Shown here: positions 52,262-61,368 of the stretch, in pieces
Layout of the letters: every line of letters begins with the position of its first letter
How positions within the stretch are numbered: position 1 is the stretch's first letter
NCBI RefSeq assembly: GCF_900089495.1
Contig: NZ_LT605203.1
Location: 4,557,944-4,621,943, forward strand
Direction of reading: 5' to 3'
DNA: 64,000 bases
Source of the DNA: Thiomonas sp. X19
GTDB taxonomy: Bacteria > Pseudomonadota > Gammaproteobacteria > Burkholderiales > Burkholderiaceae_C
Position numbers and translations under genes: made by a program
The notes under the pieces: model-generated
Told to the model about the DNA's origin: nothing
What the model saw: only the letters and a program-made list of their open reading frames with translations
Databases searched by the model: none

Positions 52262-53597
52262 AGTCTCCACCCCACAGGGGATGGCGGGGCCACTGCGCCG
52301 CGAGTCGCAGTACGTCTTCAACTACGGCCGCGGCGTTGACCCCTCCTGCGAGATTTCTCTGACCATGCCGCTGCGTGCGCAGAGCTATGCCGGGAACGTG
52401 TTGCCGCCCATTTTCACGATGAACCGGCCCGAGGGCTGGCTGGCGCAGGAACTCGTGCGCCGCATGGCCAGGCTCGGCCCGATGGACGACATGCGCTTGC
52501 TGGCCATCACCGGTGAGCACCAGATCGGCAGGCTGAATTTCAAAGAGCCCGGACAGACTGATATCAGGCGCCAGGCCCGGATCGGGCTGCGCGAGATTCT
52601 GTCCGCCGGATCGTCCGCCGAGGTCTTCGCCTTTCTGGTCGATCAATACATCGATTCAGGGATTTCCGGTGTCCAGCCCAAGATCATGGCCCCCGATGCC
52701 GACAGGCTGCCGCCCCCGGCCGACCGGACGACCGCCAGCGTGGCCGATCTGATCGTCAAGTCAGGCGGCGCGCAATATCCCGATCTGGCCGTCAATGAAT
52801 TTCTCTGCATGAGCGCCGCGCGTCATGCCGGGCTGCAAACGCCCGAATTCTGGTTGTCCAATGATCGCCAGCTCTTTGTCATGAAGCGCTTTGACATCAC
52901 ACCAGAGGGCAGCCGACTGGGTTTTGAGGACATGGCCGTGCTCATGGGCAAGCCAGCCGACCCCTATGGCCGCTATAAGTATGAGGGCAGCTACGAGAAC
53001 ATCGCCCGCGCGCTGCATCTGTATTGCGGCGCCGAGACGCCCCAGTCCCTGGGCCGACTGTTCGCGAGCTTGGCCCTGTCCATGATGGTGCGCAACGGCG
53101 ATGCGCACCTCAAGAACTTCGGCGTGCTGTACGACCATCCGCACGCCATGCAGCCGCCCCGGCTTGCGCCCGTCTACGACGTGGTGACGACCACGGCCTA
53201 CAGCTATGCCGACACCCGCACTGGAAGAGAACTGACCGACCGCACCCTGGCGCTCAAACTCGCAGGGTCGAAGTCCTACCCCTCCCGCGAGGAACTGATG
53301 GACTTCGGGCGGGTGATCTGCAACGTCAATCGCCCTGGTGAAGTCATCGAACGCATCGCCGAAGGCATGACGCGGGCGCTTCAAGAGCACGGCGAGCTGC
53401 TGTCCAGCCCCATGCGGGACCTCATTCACCGGGAGTGGGATGCCGGAAGAGTGGGCTACGCGCCCATCGTGTCCAGGACGGCGCAGTCCCTCTCTCCAAT
53501 CGAGAGAGCAAGCCCAGACGCCCCCGCCGATGACAGTGGTACGAAGGCGCAACCCGCCCACCGCCGAAGGAGCACGCGCCGCGACCTGAACCGCTGA
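52239..53597 (+). CDS. hipA: HipA-like serine/threonine kinase toxin
   Basis: Landmarks of HipA: ISGVQPKIM (P-loop/autophosphorylation region), LAVNEFLCMSAARHAGLQTP, FVMKRFDI, and the catalytic MVRNGDAHLKNFGVLYDHP (Asp about 287) followed by PVYDVVTT. HipA kinases phosphorylate aminoacyl-tRNA synthetases and stop growth. The C-terminal 40 residues are a basic unrelated tail. It sits between traG and traF, so loss of the transfer region would be punished: addiction of the transfer block is likely. Confidence 0.88.
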   Translation: MMKIKELEVSTPQGMAGPLRRESQYVFNYGRGVDPSCEISLTMPLRAQSYAGNVLPPIFTMNRPEGWLAQELVRRMARLGPMDDMRLLAITGEHQIGRLNFKEPGQTDIRRQARIGLREILSAGSSAEVFAFLVDQYIDSGISGVQPKIMAPDADRLPPPADRTTASVADLIVKSGGAQYPDLAVNEFLCMSAARHAGLQTPEFWLSNDRQLFVMKRFDITPEGSRLGFEDMAVLMGKPADPYGRYKYEGSYENIARALHLYCGAETPQSLGRLFASLALSMMVRNGDAHLKNFGVLYDHPHAMQPPRLAPVYDVVTTTAYSYADTRTGRELTDRTLALKLAGSKSYPSREELMDFGRVICNVNRPGEVIERIAEGMTRALQEHGELLSSPMRDLIHREWDAGRVGYAPIVSRTAQSLSPIERASPDAPADDSGTKAQPAHRRRSTRRDLNR

Positions 53598-53604
53598 GCT
53601 TCCC

Positions 53605-53651
53605 GGCCCCACCCCGCAGAGTCAGGGCAATCACCGCGCACCTCCGCGCGG
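53605..53651 (+). promoter_or_regulatory. Transfer leader element, copy 8
   Basis: The core GGCCCCACCCCGCAGAGTCA plus GGGCA is followed by a 6-bp hairpin CCGCGC/GCGCGG (53634-53639 and 53646-53651). The arms differ from all other copies but still pair. The traF start follows 12 bp later with GGAG between. Confidence 0.7.
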
Positions 53652-53663
53652 CAGGAGCCCTGA

Positions 53664-54245
53664 ATGAGCATCCCCTACGCCATCGAACAAGCGCTCGCCC
53701 TTCAGCGGAAGCCGCGCTGGAATCGCCTGCTCATTCCCATCGCGGCGCTGGCCGCGACCGCCCTGGCCATCAACGTCCTGTGGTGGTGCGGCTGGCGGGT
53801 CAACTGGACGGAAAGCGAGCCGCTCGGCCTATACCGCCTGCTGCCCGTCACTGCAGATTCCCGCATCATCCGGAGCGAACGCGCCGAGTTCTGCCCGCCG
53901 CCAACCATCACGCCGCAGGCTTTCCCCTTCTACATGAAAGGCGACTGTCCAGGCGGCGGCATGCCGATGTTCAAACAGATTGTCGGTCTGCCCGGCGACC
54001 GCATCACCGTCACCCCGCAAGCCGTGACCGTCAACGGCAAGGCGCTTGCCCACAGCGGCCAGCTTCCCGGCTCCCCGAGTTTTCCACGGGTCCATCTCCC
54101 GTACCAGCACGGCACATTCACCCTAGGCCCCGATCAGTTCTGGGTGTATGGCAGCGGCGCGCGCCCCGCGCTGGCCGCCCAGAGCTTCGACAGCCGCTAC
54201 TGGGGGCCGATCACCCGAAATGACATTCGCCGCATCACCCGCTGA
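53664..54245 (+). CDS. traF: TraF, S26-type conjugation peptidase
   Basis: One membrane helix (IPIAALAATALAINVLWWCG) precedes a signal-peptidase-like fold with TESEPLGLYRLLP (catalytic serine region) and KQIVGLPGDRITVTPQAVTV (lysine region), ending with PDQFWVYGSGARP. TraF cyclises or trims pilin TrbC in IncP elements. 193 residues, normal. A leader element stands before it and another after it. Confidence 0.92.
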   Translation: MSIPYAIEQALALQRKPRWNRLLIPIAALAATALAINVLWWCGWRVNWTESEPLGLYRLLPVTADSRIIRSERAEFCPPPTITPQAFPFYMKGDCPGGGMPMFKQIVGLPGDRITVTPQAVTVNGKALAHSGQLPGSPSFPRVHLPYQHGTFTLGPDQFWVYGSGARPALAAQSFDSRYWGPITRNDIRRITR

Positions 54246-54252
54246 TGCAGTT

Positions 54253-54297
54253 GTCCCCGCCCCGCAGAGTCAGGGCAGGGCGCCAACGTCTGGCGCC
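54253..54297 (+). promoter_or_regulatory. Transfer leader element, copy 9
   Basis: The core GTCCCCGCCCCGCAGAGTCA plus GGGCA (54253-54277) and a 7-bp hairpin GGCGCCA/TGGCGCC with loop ACGTC (54279-54297). It lies only 8 bp after the traF stop and precedes trbC, so it also divides the traF and trb transcripts. Confidence 0.75.
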
Positions 54298-54323
54298 CCC
54301 TTCCCAACCTGAAAGGTCTCCTC

Positions 54324-54677
54324 ATGAAACGTCTCAAACTGCTTTCCATCCATCACCGCCTGCGCGCCGCCGTCGTGCGCCGCCTGGTTCTGGCCTCCGC
54401 CGTATTCGCCGCCACCATGGCCGACGCTTTCGCCACCGGCGCCGGCGGCCTGCCGTGGGACAGTGCGGTCAGTACCCTGCAGAACGACCTGACCGGCCCG
54501 GTGGCCACGGCCATCAGCGTCATCGCCTTTCTGGCTGCGGGCGCCGCCCTGGTGTTCGGCGAAGAACTCGGCGGCATCGCCAAGAAAGCGCTGTATGTGG
54601 TGCTCGGCGTGGCGTTCATCGTTCTGGGCAACAAATTCCTCCAGGTGCTCGGACTGACCGGCGCCCTGGTGTTCTGA
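54324..54677 (+). CDS. trbC: TrbC pilin precursor
   Basis: A long signal-like N-terminus (MKRLKLLSIHHRLRAAVVRR, then VLASAVFAATMADAFATG) is followed by two hydrophobic helices (VATAISVIAFLAAGAALVFG; ALYVVLGVAFIVLGNKFLQV), the TrbC/VirB2 layout. The mature part would be cyclised and polymerised into the pilus by TraF. First gene of the trbCDEJL run. Confidence 0.9.
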   Translation: MKRLKLLSIHHRLRAAVVRRLVLASAVFAATMADAFATGAGGLPWDSAVSTLQNDLTGPVATAISVIAFLAAGAALVFGEELGGIAKKALYVVLGVAFIVLGNKFLQVLGLTGALVF

Positions 54678-54679
54678 AC

Positions 54680-54874
54680 ATGATGCATCCCGCCCTCTCA
54701 CAGGCCGGGCAAGGCGGGGAGGCGACTCCCCGCCCCGCGCTGCCCGAAGTCCTGATCGCCGTCGTGCAGGCCCTGGTCGAGCAGGGCTGGGAGCTGCCGC
54801 AGATTGTGGCGGCGCTGCGCCATACGGCCGACCTCACCGAATTCACTGACCGCGTGACCGGAGTTCCGCAATGA
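54680..54874 (+). CDS. Small protein between trbC and trbD
   Basis: The 64-residue product (MMHPALSQAGQGGEATPRPA...) contains a helical stretch LIAVVQALVEQGWELPQIVA. It starts 2 bp after trbC and overlaps trbD by 4 bp, so it is part of the operon. Similar genes are found at this place in some Tn4371-like elements, but no function is known to me. Confidence 0.6.
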   Translation: MMHPALSQAGQGGEATPRPALPEVLIAVVQALVEQGWELPQIVAALRHTADLTEFTDRVTGVPQ

Positions 54875-55170
54875 ACGACACCAAAACCCCGATCCATGAT
54901 TCGCTCAACCGGCCCATCCTGATGATGGGCGGCGAACGCCAACTGGTGCTGCTGCTCGCCATCGTGGCCGGCATTTTCATCTTCTCGCTGGCCAAGCTCT
55001 GGGCCGCCGTCATCGGCGTCACGCTGTGGATGGTCGGCCAATGGGCGCTGTCCCGTGCCGCAGCCTACGACCCCATCCTGTCAAAAACCGGCGGCAGGCT
55101 GCTGAAGTACCGCCGCCACTACCCCGCGCAGGCCAGCCCCTTCGCCAAGGATCGGGAGGTGCGGTCATGA
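54871..55170 (+). CDS. trbD: TrbD, VirB3-like channel protein
   Basis: 99 residues with IHDSLNRPILMMGGERQLVL and two adjacent membrane helices (LLLAIVAGIFIFSLAKLWAA; VIGVTLWMVGQWALSRAA), then a basic tail (KYRRHYPAQASPF). This is the VirB3/TrbD pattern; the protein anchors TrbE at the inner membrane. Overlap with trbE is 4 bp. Confidence 0.9.
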   Translation: MNDTKTPIHDSLNRPILMMGGERQLVLLLAIVAGIFIFSLAKLWAAVIGVTLWMVGQWALSRAAAYDPILSKTGGRLLKYRRHYPAQASPFAKDREVRS

Positions 55171-57617
55171 TGGCGCTCAAGGAGTTCCGCTCGGCCGCCT
55201 ACGGCCTGCCCGACCTGCTGCCCTGGGCGGCGCTGGTGGACAACGGCATCGTGCTGACCAAGAGCGGTGGCCTGATGGCGGCCTGGGAATATCACGGCCC
55301 CGATCTGGACTCTTCCACACAGGAAGAACTCGGCGCCATGTCCGCCCGGGTCAACGCGGCCCTGAGACTGGGGGACGGCTGGGTGCTGCATTGCGACGCC
55401 GTGCGCGCGCCCGCGCCGGGCTACGCCCCGCCCGGCGCATTCCCCGACCGCACCACCCGGCTGATCGACGACGCCCGCCGCAACAGCCACGAGCACAGCT
55501 TCGTGGGCTACCGCAGTCGCTTCATCCTCACCGTCACCTGGTTCCCCATGCCCGATGCCGCGAGCAAAACGGCCGATCTGTTCGTCGAGGGCCGGGTCAA
55601 GGCCACGGCCCACCGCAATCTGGAGCGCTTCAAGGAACAAATCCGGGAGATGGAATCCCGCCTCTCCACCCTGCTGACCATCCACCGTCTCAAAGACCGC
55701 ATCGACCTGCGTACCGGCGCCATCGACAGCCCCCTTCTCGCGCACCTGGAACAGTGCGTCAGCCTGTTGCCGGATCATCGCCCCTTCCGTATGGCACAAG
55801 TGCCCATGTATCTGGACGCCGTGCTCGGCCAGCACGACTTCACCACCGGCTTCATCCCCCGCATCGGCCGCCGCAGCATGTCCTGCATCGCCCTGACCGG
55901 CCTGCCGCCGGAGAGCTTCCCCGGAATCCTGGACATGCTCTCAAGGCTGCCCGTGTCCTACCGCTGGAGCAGCCGCTTCATCTACCTCGATCCGGGGCAG
56001 GCCGAGAAGACGCTGAACAAATACCGCAGCAAGTGGGCGCAAAAGCGCAAGAGCATGATGAACCTGCTGCGCGAGAACGCCGGCGGCCAGGCTACTCACA
56101 TCAACGCCGACGCGGACCGTATGGCGAACGACGCCGTGCAGGCGCTGGCCGAGGCCTCCAGCGGCATGGTGCTGTTCGGCTACTACGCCAGCGTCCTGCT
56201 GCTCTCGCACGAAGACCCGGAAATCCTGGACGAATCCACCCGGGAGATGGTCAAGCTCATCGAGAACCGCGGCTTCGGCGCCCGTGTGGAGGACGTGAAC
56301 GCGGTCGAGGCCTATCTCGGCACGCTGCCCGGCAACACCGCCGCCAATGTGCGTCGCCCCATCCTCCATACGCTCAACCTGGCCCACCTGCTGCCGCTGA
56401 CCGCCGTCTGGGCCGGGCCAGAGCACAACCCCTGCCCGTTCTACCCGCCGAACAGCCCGCCGCTGCTGCAGGCCAAGACCGACGGCGGCACGCCCTTCAC
56501 CCTCAGCCTGCACGCGGGCGATCTGGGTCACACCGCCATCCTCGGCCCGACCGGCGCCGGGAAGAGCACGCTGCTCGCTCTCGTGGCGGCGCAGCAGTTC
56601 CGTTATCCCGGTGCGCAGGTCTTCGCCTTCGACAAGGGCTATTCCATGCTGCCGCTGTGCTGGGCGGCAGGCGGCGAGCACTACGACATCGCGGGCGAGC
56701 AGGGCGACCTGGCGTTCTGCCCCCTTGGCCGGGTGGATGAACCGAACGAGCGCGTGTGGGCCGCCGAATGGCTGGAACAACTCTGCGAGCTGCAGGGCGT
56801 CAAGATGCTGCCTCACCACCGCCAGGAGCTGTTCCGCGCGATCACCCAGCTCGGCGCTTCAACCGACCGCATGGCGCAGCGCACCCTGACCAACTTTCTG
56901 GTACTGCTGCAGGATCAGAGCCTGCGTGAAGCCCTGCAGGCCTACACCCTGCGCGGCATGGCCGGCCACCTGCTCGATGCCGAAACCGACAGCCTGGGGC
57001 AGGATGTGTTTCAGGTCTTCGAGATGGAGCATCTGATGAACAAGGGCGACAAGCTCGTGCTGCCGGTGCTGACCTATCTGTTCCACCGCATCGAGCAGCG
57101 CTTCAAAGGCCAGCCCACGCTGCTGATCCTTGATGAAGCCTGGATCATGCTCAGCCATCCCGCCTTCAAGGCCAAGATCCGGGAATGGCTCAAAGTCTTG
57201 CGCAAGGCCAACACGGCAGTCGTGTTCGCCACCCAGTCGCTGACCGACCTGACGCGCTCGGGCATTGCCGACGTGATCTTCGAGTCCTGCCCGACCAAGA
57301 TCTTTCTGCCCAACCCCGAGGCCGAGACCGAGAACATCAAACCGCTGTATGAGGCCGTCGGTCTCAACGCCCGGCAAATCCAGATTCTGGCCTTTGCCAC
57401 CCCGAAGCGCCAGTACTACGTCATGCACCCGGACGGGCGCCGCCTGTTCGACCTCGGCCTGACCGGCCCCGAACTGGCCTTCGTCGGGGCCAGCGGCAAA
57501 ACCGACATCGCGCGCATCCGTGAACTGCGCGACACCCTTGGCAATGCGTGGCCCGCCCAGTGGTTGCGCGAACGCGGCCAGTCAGAGGCCGCACAACTTT
57601 GGGAGTCTTACACATGA
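55167..57617 (+). CDS. trbE: TrbE, VirB4-like ATPase
   Basis: 816 residues with Walker A LGPTGAGKSTLLALVAAQ (about 460-477), Walker B TLLILDEAWIMLSHPAFK (about 650-667) and FATQSLTDLTRSG, typical of TrbE/VirB4 ATPases that assemble the pilus and extract pilin. Start at ATG 55167, overlapping trbD. The stop overlaps the Q/N-rich gene that replaces the direct link to trbJ. Confidence 0.95.
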   Translation: MMALKEFRSAAYGLPDLLPWAALVDNGIVLTKSGGLMAAWEYHGPDLDSSTQEELGAMSARVNAALRLGDGWVLHCDAVRAPAPGYAPPGAFPDRTTRLIDDARRNSHEHSFVGYRSRFILTVTWFPMPDAASKTADLFVEGRVKATAHRNLERFKEQIREMESRLSTLLTIHRLKDRIDLRTGAIDSPLLAHLEQCVSLLPDHRPFRMAQVPMYLDAVLGQHDFTTGFIPRIGRRSMSCIALTGLPPESFPGILDMLSRLPVSYRWSSRFIYLDPGQAEKTLNKYRSKWAQKRKSMMNLLRENAGGQATHINADADRMANDAVQALAEASSGMVLFGYYASVLLLSHEDPEILDESTREMVKLIENRGFGARVEDVNAVEAYLGTLPGNTAANVRRPILHTLNLAHLLPLTAVWAGPEHNPCPFYPPNSPPLLQAKTDGGTPFTLSLHAGDLGHTAILGPTGAGKSTLLALVAAQQFRYPGAQVFAFDKGYSMLPLCWAAGGEHYDIAGEQGDLAFCPLGRVDEPNERVWAAEWLEQLCELQGVKMLPHHRQELFRAITQLGASTDRMAQRTLTNFLVLLQDQSLREALQAYTLRGMAGHLLDAETDSLGQDVFQVFEMEHLMNKGDKLVLPVLTYLFHRIEQRFKGQPTLLILDEAWIMLSHPAFKAKIREWLKVLRKANTAVVFATQSLTDLTRSGIADVIFESCPTKIFLPNPEAETENIKPLYEAVGLNARQIQILAFATPKRQYYVMHPDGRRLFDLGLTGPELAFVGASGKTDIARIRELRDTLGNAWPAQWLRERGQSEAAQLWESYT

Positions 57618-58999
57618 ACAAGCGCTTGTATCCCGTCCTCGCCGCCGCCCTGGCGGCTTCGCCATTGCTGGCGTCTGCGCAGACCTATCCGGCGCCTGCG
57701 CCGACCCCCGATCCGACAGCGCAGCAGAGCCTGAGCGCGTCCGCGAACCAGAACTCGACCAGCGCCTACAACGGCGGCATGTCCTACTACAACCAACAGG
57801 CGTACCAGGCTGCGGCCAACACCGCGCAGGACATCTCAAGTCAGGATGCGTCCAATGCGGGGAGCGGATACGACGGCATCGGCTACAGCGACGCCTGGCA
57901 GCAGGCCGCCGACCAGGCGCAGTCGGTCGCGACCGGCAACCAGACCCAGGCGGACGCCCAGATTCCGGTGCAGCAGCAAAGCGCCACGTCGCAAGGCGCG
58001 TCGTACAACGCCGAAGTCTCCGCAGCGCCTGCCGTTGCGCAGTCCAACAGCGACGCTGCGCAGTCGGCAGCATCGTCCGGCGCTGCGCAGTCCACCACCA
58101 GCATCGCGCAGAGCACCGGAGTTCCGCAGGGCCAGCCCACGGTGACGAACCACACCGGCGAATACCTGATCGCCGGGGCCGCGACGCAGGCGGCGATGAA
58201 CGGACTCTCCGTCACCGGCTTCACCGCGAACAAGACGGCTTACCAGGACGCGCAGAATGCCGCGTCCTGCGGCAATCCCTGGTGCGCTGCGGGCTGGATG
58301 GCGGCCAATGCCGTCGAACAGAACATCGCCAACGGCGCCTATGCCGCGAACGTCGCCGCCGCACCGGTGCTGGGCACGGCGCTGAATGTCGCCGCCGCTG
58401 CCTCCGCGCTGAACAGCGCCAAGGGCACGCTACAACAGATTCAGTCCATGACCGGCGTGACGCAGGGCCAGACCGCAGGATCGACGAACACCCAGCAGGC
58501 GCTTGCGCAGACCACGACGCAGACCGGCGTGCAACAAGGGCAGTCCGCAACTGCGGTCAGTGCGGACACGTCCTACACCAGCGCGGCAGACGCCCAGCAG
58601 AACGCCTTGGGCGCAGCGGCCCAGCAGAACCAGAACGCCGCCGTCACCGCGGCGCAGGCCGGGTTGGCCGGACTGAGCGCAGAGTATTCGCGCAACGCCG
58701 CCAACCAGATCGCCAGCTACGACAACGCCCAGGCGCAGTCCACAGGCGATCCCACCTGGACGCAGGCTGCGGGTATCGCGCAAAACGAGGTGGACCAGCA
58801 GCAAGGCATTTATGACTACCAGCAGAACATCCAGAACCAGGCGATTGCCACCGGGAACACGACTGCGGCACAAGAGAACGCCCTGTCGCCCAGCATCGGC
58901 GGCACGCTCAACACCGCTGCGCAGAACGCCGCAGCGAATCAGTCCAGCACCACATTGCAGAACATCGGCGCGCAAACCGGCGTGCCGCAAGGCCAGTAA
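57614..58999 (+). CDS. Secreted Q/N/A/S-rich repeat protein in the trb operon
   Basis: The 461-residue product has a signal peptide (MNKRLYPVLAAALAASPLLA, cleavage near SAQ), then a low-complexity body rich in Ala, Gln, Asn, Ser and Thr. Four copies of a [ST]GV[PTQ]QGQ motif appear (two in the middle, one near 305, one at the C-terminus) and one cysteine pair CGNPWC. ATGA overlap with trbE and 24 bp to trbJ place it firmly in the operon. I know no family for it; a pilus-associated, surface or exclusion protein is possible. Confidence 0.8.
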   Translation: MNKRLYPVLAAALAASPLLASAQTYPAPAPTPDPTAQQSLSASANQNSTSAYNGGMSYYNQQAYQAAANTAQDISSQDASNAGSGYDGIGYSDAWQQAADQAQSVATGNQTQADAQIPVQQQSATSQGASYNAEVSAAPAVAQSNSDAAQSAASSGAAQSTTSIAQSTGVPQGQPTVTNHTGEYLIAGAATQAAMNGLSVTGFTANKTAYQDAQNAASCGNPWCAAGWMAANAVEQNIANGAYAANVAAAPVLGTALNVAAAASALNSAKGTLQQIQSMTGVTQGQTAGSTNTQQALAQTTTQTGVQQGQSATAVSADTSYTSAADAQQNALGAAAQQNQNAAVTAAQAGLAGLSAEYSRNAANQIASYDNAQAQSTGDPTWTQAAGIAQNEVDQQQGIYDYQQNIQNQAIATGNTTAAQENALSPSIGGTLNTAAQNAAANQSSTTLQNIGAQTGVPQGQ

Positions 59000-59023
59000 C
59001 CCTCACCTCGCAGGAGAACCCTC

Positions 59024-59722
59024 ATGAACCTGAAAAAGTCCACCCTCGCCCTCGCCGCGATCGCCGCCCTCGCCAGCACGCCCGCCCATGCGACCGGCAT
59101 GATTGCTGGTGCGACCTTCCCTGAACAGATCGTGCAGGAACTGACCCTGGTCGAGCAGTACGCCACGCAGGCGCAGCAGCTACAAGCGCAGTTCCAGCAG
59201 GTCTACAACCAGGCCGTGAACATGCAGAACATCCCGGCGCAGCTCTGGCCAAACATCAGTGGCCAGTTGCAGAATCTGGTCAACCTGGTCGGCAATGCCA
59301 AAGGCTTGTCGTATGCCGCGGCGAACACCGTATCGGCGGTGCAAACCCAATTCGGCCAACCCAGTGCAGTGCTGAGCAACTACAACGCCAGCCTGCAGAC
59401 ATGGACGGGAAACCTGGACAGCCAGATTGCCGATGTGCTCAAGCAATATGGCCTGAATGCATCGAACTTCCAGACCACGCAATCGGCGCTCGCCAGCATC
59501 CAGGCCCAGAGCCAGTCGGCAGGCGGCCGCAAAGCCGTCATGCAGGCTGGCAATCAGATTTCGGCGTTGATGGTCAACCAGATGCAAGGCTTGCAATCCG
59601 ACATTCAGGCCGGCAACCAGGCCATGCTGAACTACATGGCGATGCAGGCGCATACGCAGGTGAACCAGTCCAACAGCGTGACGCCCATCCTGACCGCCCC
59701 CACCGGGCCCGGTGCATTCTGA
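59024..59722 (+). CDS. trbJ: TrbJ, VirB5-like pilus protein
   Basis: Signal peptide (LALAAIAALASTPAHATG) then a helical protein: PEQIVQELTLVEQYATQAQQ, LQAQFQQVYNQAVNMQNIPA, SDIQAGNQAMLNYMAMQAHT. TrbJ/VirB5 is a minor pilus or tip component and affects mating-pair contact. 232 residues. AGGAG precedes the ATG. No trbK-like entry-exclusion lipoprotein follows. Confidence 0.9.
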   Translation: MNLKKSTLALAAIAALASTPAHATGMIAGATFPEQIVQELTLVEQYATQAQQLQAQFQQVYNQAVNMQNIPAQLWPNISGQLQNLVNLVGNAKGLSYAAANTVSAVQTQFGQPSAVLSNYNASLQTWTGNLDSQIADVLKQYGLNASNFQTTQSALASIQAQSQSAGGRKAVMQAGNQISALMVNQMQGLQSDIQAGNQAMLNYMAMQAHTQVNQSNSVTPILTAPTGPGAF

Positions 59723-59729
59723 AGGAACA

Positions 59730-61367
59730 ATGATGCGAACCGTCACCGCAGCAGCGTCACGCCGTGCCTTCCCAACCCGCGTGCAATGGGCCGCCACCGG
59801 GCTGATACTCCTGCTTGTGGTGGCGGCCACCGCCCACGCCGCCCCGGCGCCCACCCCGACGGGTGGCCCAGGGGGGCAGGGCTACCTCGACACCATCAGC
59901 TCGCAGTTTCAAGCCGCGACCACCGGCTGGATGACCACCGCACAGGGCTATGCCTTCAAGATTTTTACGGCGCTGGCCGCCATGGATCTGTCCTGGTGGG
60001 GCATCAAGCAGGTACTCAAGAAGAACGATCTGGCCGATTTCATCGCCGGGGCCACCCTGAAAATTGCCTCCATCGCCTTTTTCTACACCATCGTCAAGTA
60101 CGCGCCGACATGGATGCCGCTCATCACATCGAGCTTCATGGACATGGGACAGGCCATCGGCGGTTCGAGCGCCGCAACAGCATCGCCGTCCGGTGTGATG
60201 TCGATGGCCTTCTCCGTGGTGCATCAGCTCTACGAGGTCTACGACAAGGCGCCGGGCGGTTTGTTGAACATCGGCACCAACCTGTTCCTGGCCATCATCA
60301 TCGCCATCACCTCGCTGCTGGCCCTGATCGGCTTTGGCCTGGTCGCCCTGCAGCTATTGATGACGCTGATCGAGACCTATCTGGTCGGCGGCGCCGGCCT
60401 GGTGATGCTGGGCTTCACGGGCTCCAGCCTGACCAGCAGCTTCGGCGAGAAATACATCGGCTATCTGGTCAGCGTGGGCATCAAGCTGCTGATGATCTAC
60501 GCCATCATCGGCCTCGGGCAGAACCTCATCAACAGCGAACTCGCCTACATCGCGCAATACACCGGAGGAAAGTCGCTGCCGCCCACCGATCTGCTGACGG
60601 TCGGCGTCAGCATGCTGATCTACGGGGTCATCGGCATGCAGGCGCCGGGCCTGGCGGGCAGCCTGATGAACGGGTCTCCGAATATGTCCCTGGGCAACGT
60701 CGCGGGCGGCGCTGCGGCGATCGCTGGCGGCATCGCCGCAGCGGGCGTGGCAGGGGCCGCAGGTTACGCCAGCGCCGCCAAAGGTCTCGACAGAATGGCA
60801 GGCCTGGTCGGGGCTGGGGCGGGTGGCGGCTCAGGCGCGGGCGGCGCGATTGCCGGCGCAGAAAAACTCGCCGCCCTCGGCCAGGCCACTGGCGCAGCGG
60901 GCAAACCCGCAGGCGACATGATGGGTTCCATCGGCGGCGGCGGGAAAGGGGGCGGTGCTTCCGCGCCCGCACCGTCCTCCGGCACACCTGCTGGATCGCT
61001 GGGCGGCGCGGGCAGCACGGGGGCCAATACCGCCCGCATGGGCCAAGCGGCTCAAGCGATGATGGAGGGCAAGGGGATCAGCGGCCCGTCGAGCACACCT
61101 CTGCGTCCCGCCGCGCCGTCCGCACCGCCGCAACCCTCGCCCGCACCGAGCGCACCGCCGAAAGGCCCCGTCGATGCACTGGGCGCACCCTCCGGCGAGA
61201 GTGGGTCTGCCGATCTGAGCAAGGCGGCGAGCAGCTCGGATCGAGAGCCGTTCGATGTGCTGAAAGACAACCTCGGCAAGCTGGCTGGCACCAAAGATGA
61301 CATCGCCCGCCACGAGGGCGGTGGTGGCAGCGGCATCCAGATCCGCCTCGGCCACGTGGAGCACTGA
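59730..61367 (+). CDS. trbL: TrbL, VirB6-like channel protein
   Basis: A signal-like N-terminus and about six membrane helices (ALAAMDLSWWGIKQVLKKND; LFLAIIIAITSLLALIGFGL; YIGYLVSVGIKLLMIYAIIG) are followed from about residue 330 by a long Gly/Ala/Pro/Ser-rich cytoplasmic or periplasmic tail. This is TrbL/VirB6, the inner-membrane channel. ATGs at 59730 and 59733; AAGGA lies just upstream. Confidence 0.9.
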   Translation: MMRTVTAAASRRAFPTRVQWAATGLILLLVVAATAHAAPAPTPTGGPGGQGYLDTISSQFQAATTGWMTTAQGYAFKIFTALAAMDLSWWGIKQVLKKNDLADFIAGATLKIASIAFFYTIVKYAPTWMPLITSSFMDMGQAIGGSSAATASPSGVMSMAFSVVHQLYEVYDKAPGGLLNIGTNLFLAIIIAITSLLALIGFGLVALQLLMTLIETYLVGGAGLVMLGFTGSSLTSSFGEKYIGYLVSVGIKLLMIYAIIGLGQNLINSELAYIAQYTGGKSLPPTDLLTVGVSMLIYGVIGMQAPGLAGSLMNGSPNMSLGNVAGGAAAIAGGIAAAGVAGAAGYASAAKGLDRMAGLVGAGAGGGSGAGGAIAGAEKLAALGQATGAAGKPAGDMMGSIGGGGKGGGASAPAPSSGTPAGSLGGAGSTGANTARMGQAAQAMMEGKGISGPSSTPLRPAAPSAPPQPSPAPSAPPKGPVDALGAPSGESGSADLSKAASSSDREPFDVLKDNLGKLAGTKDDIARHEGGGGSGIQIRLGHVEH

Positions 61368-61368
61368 C

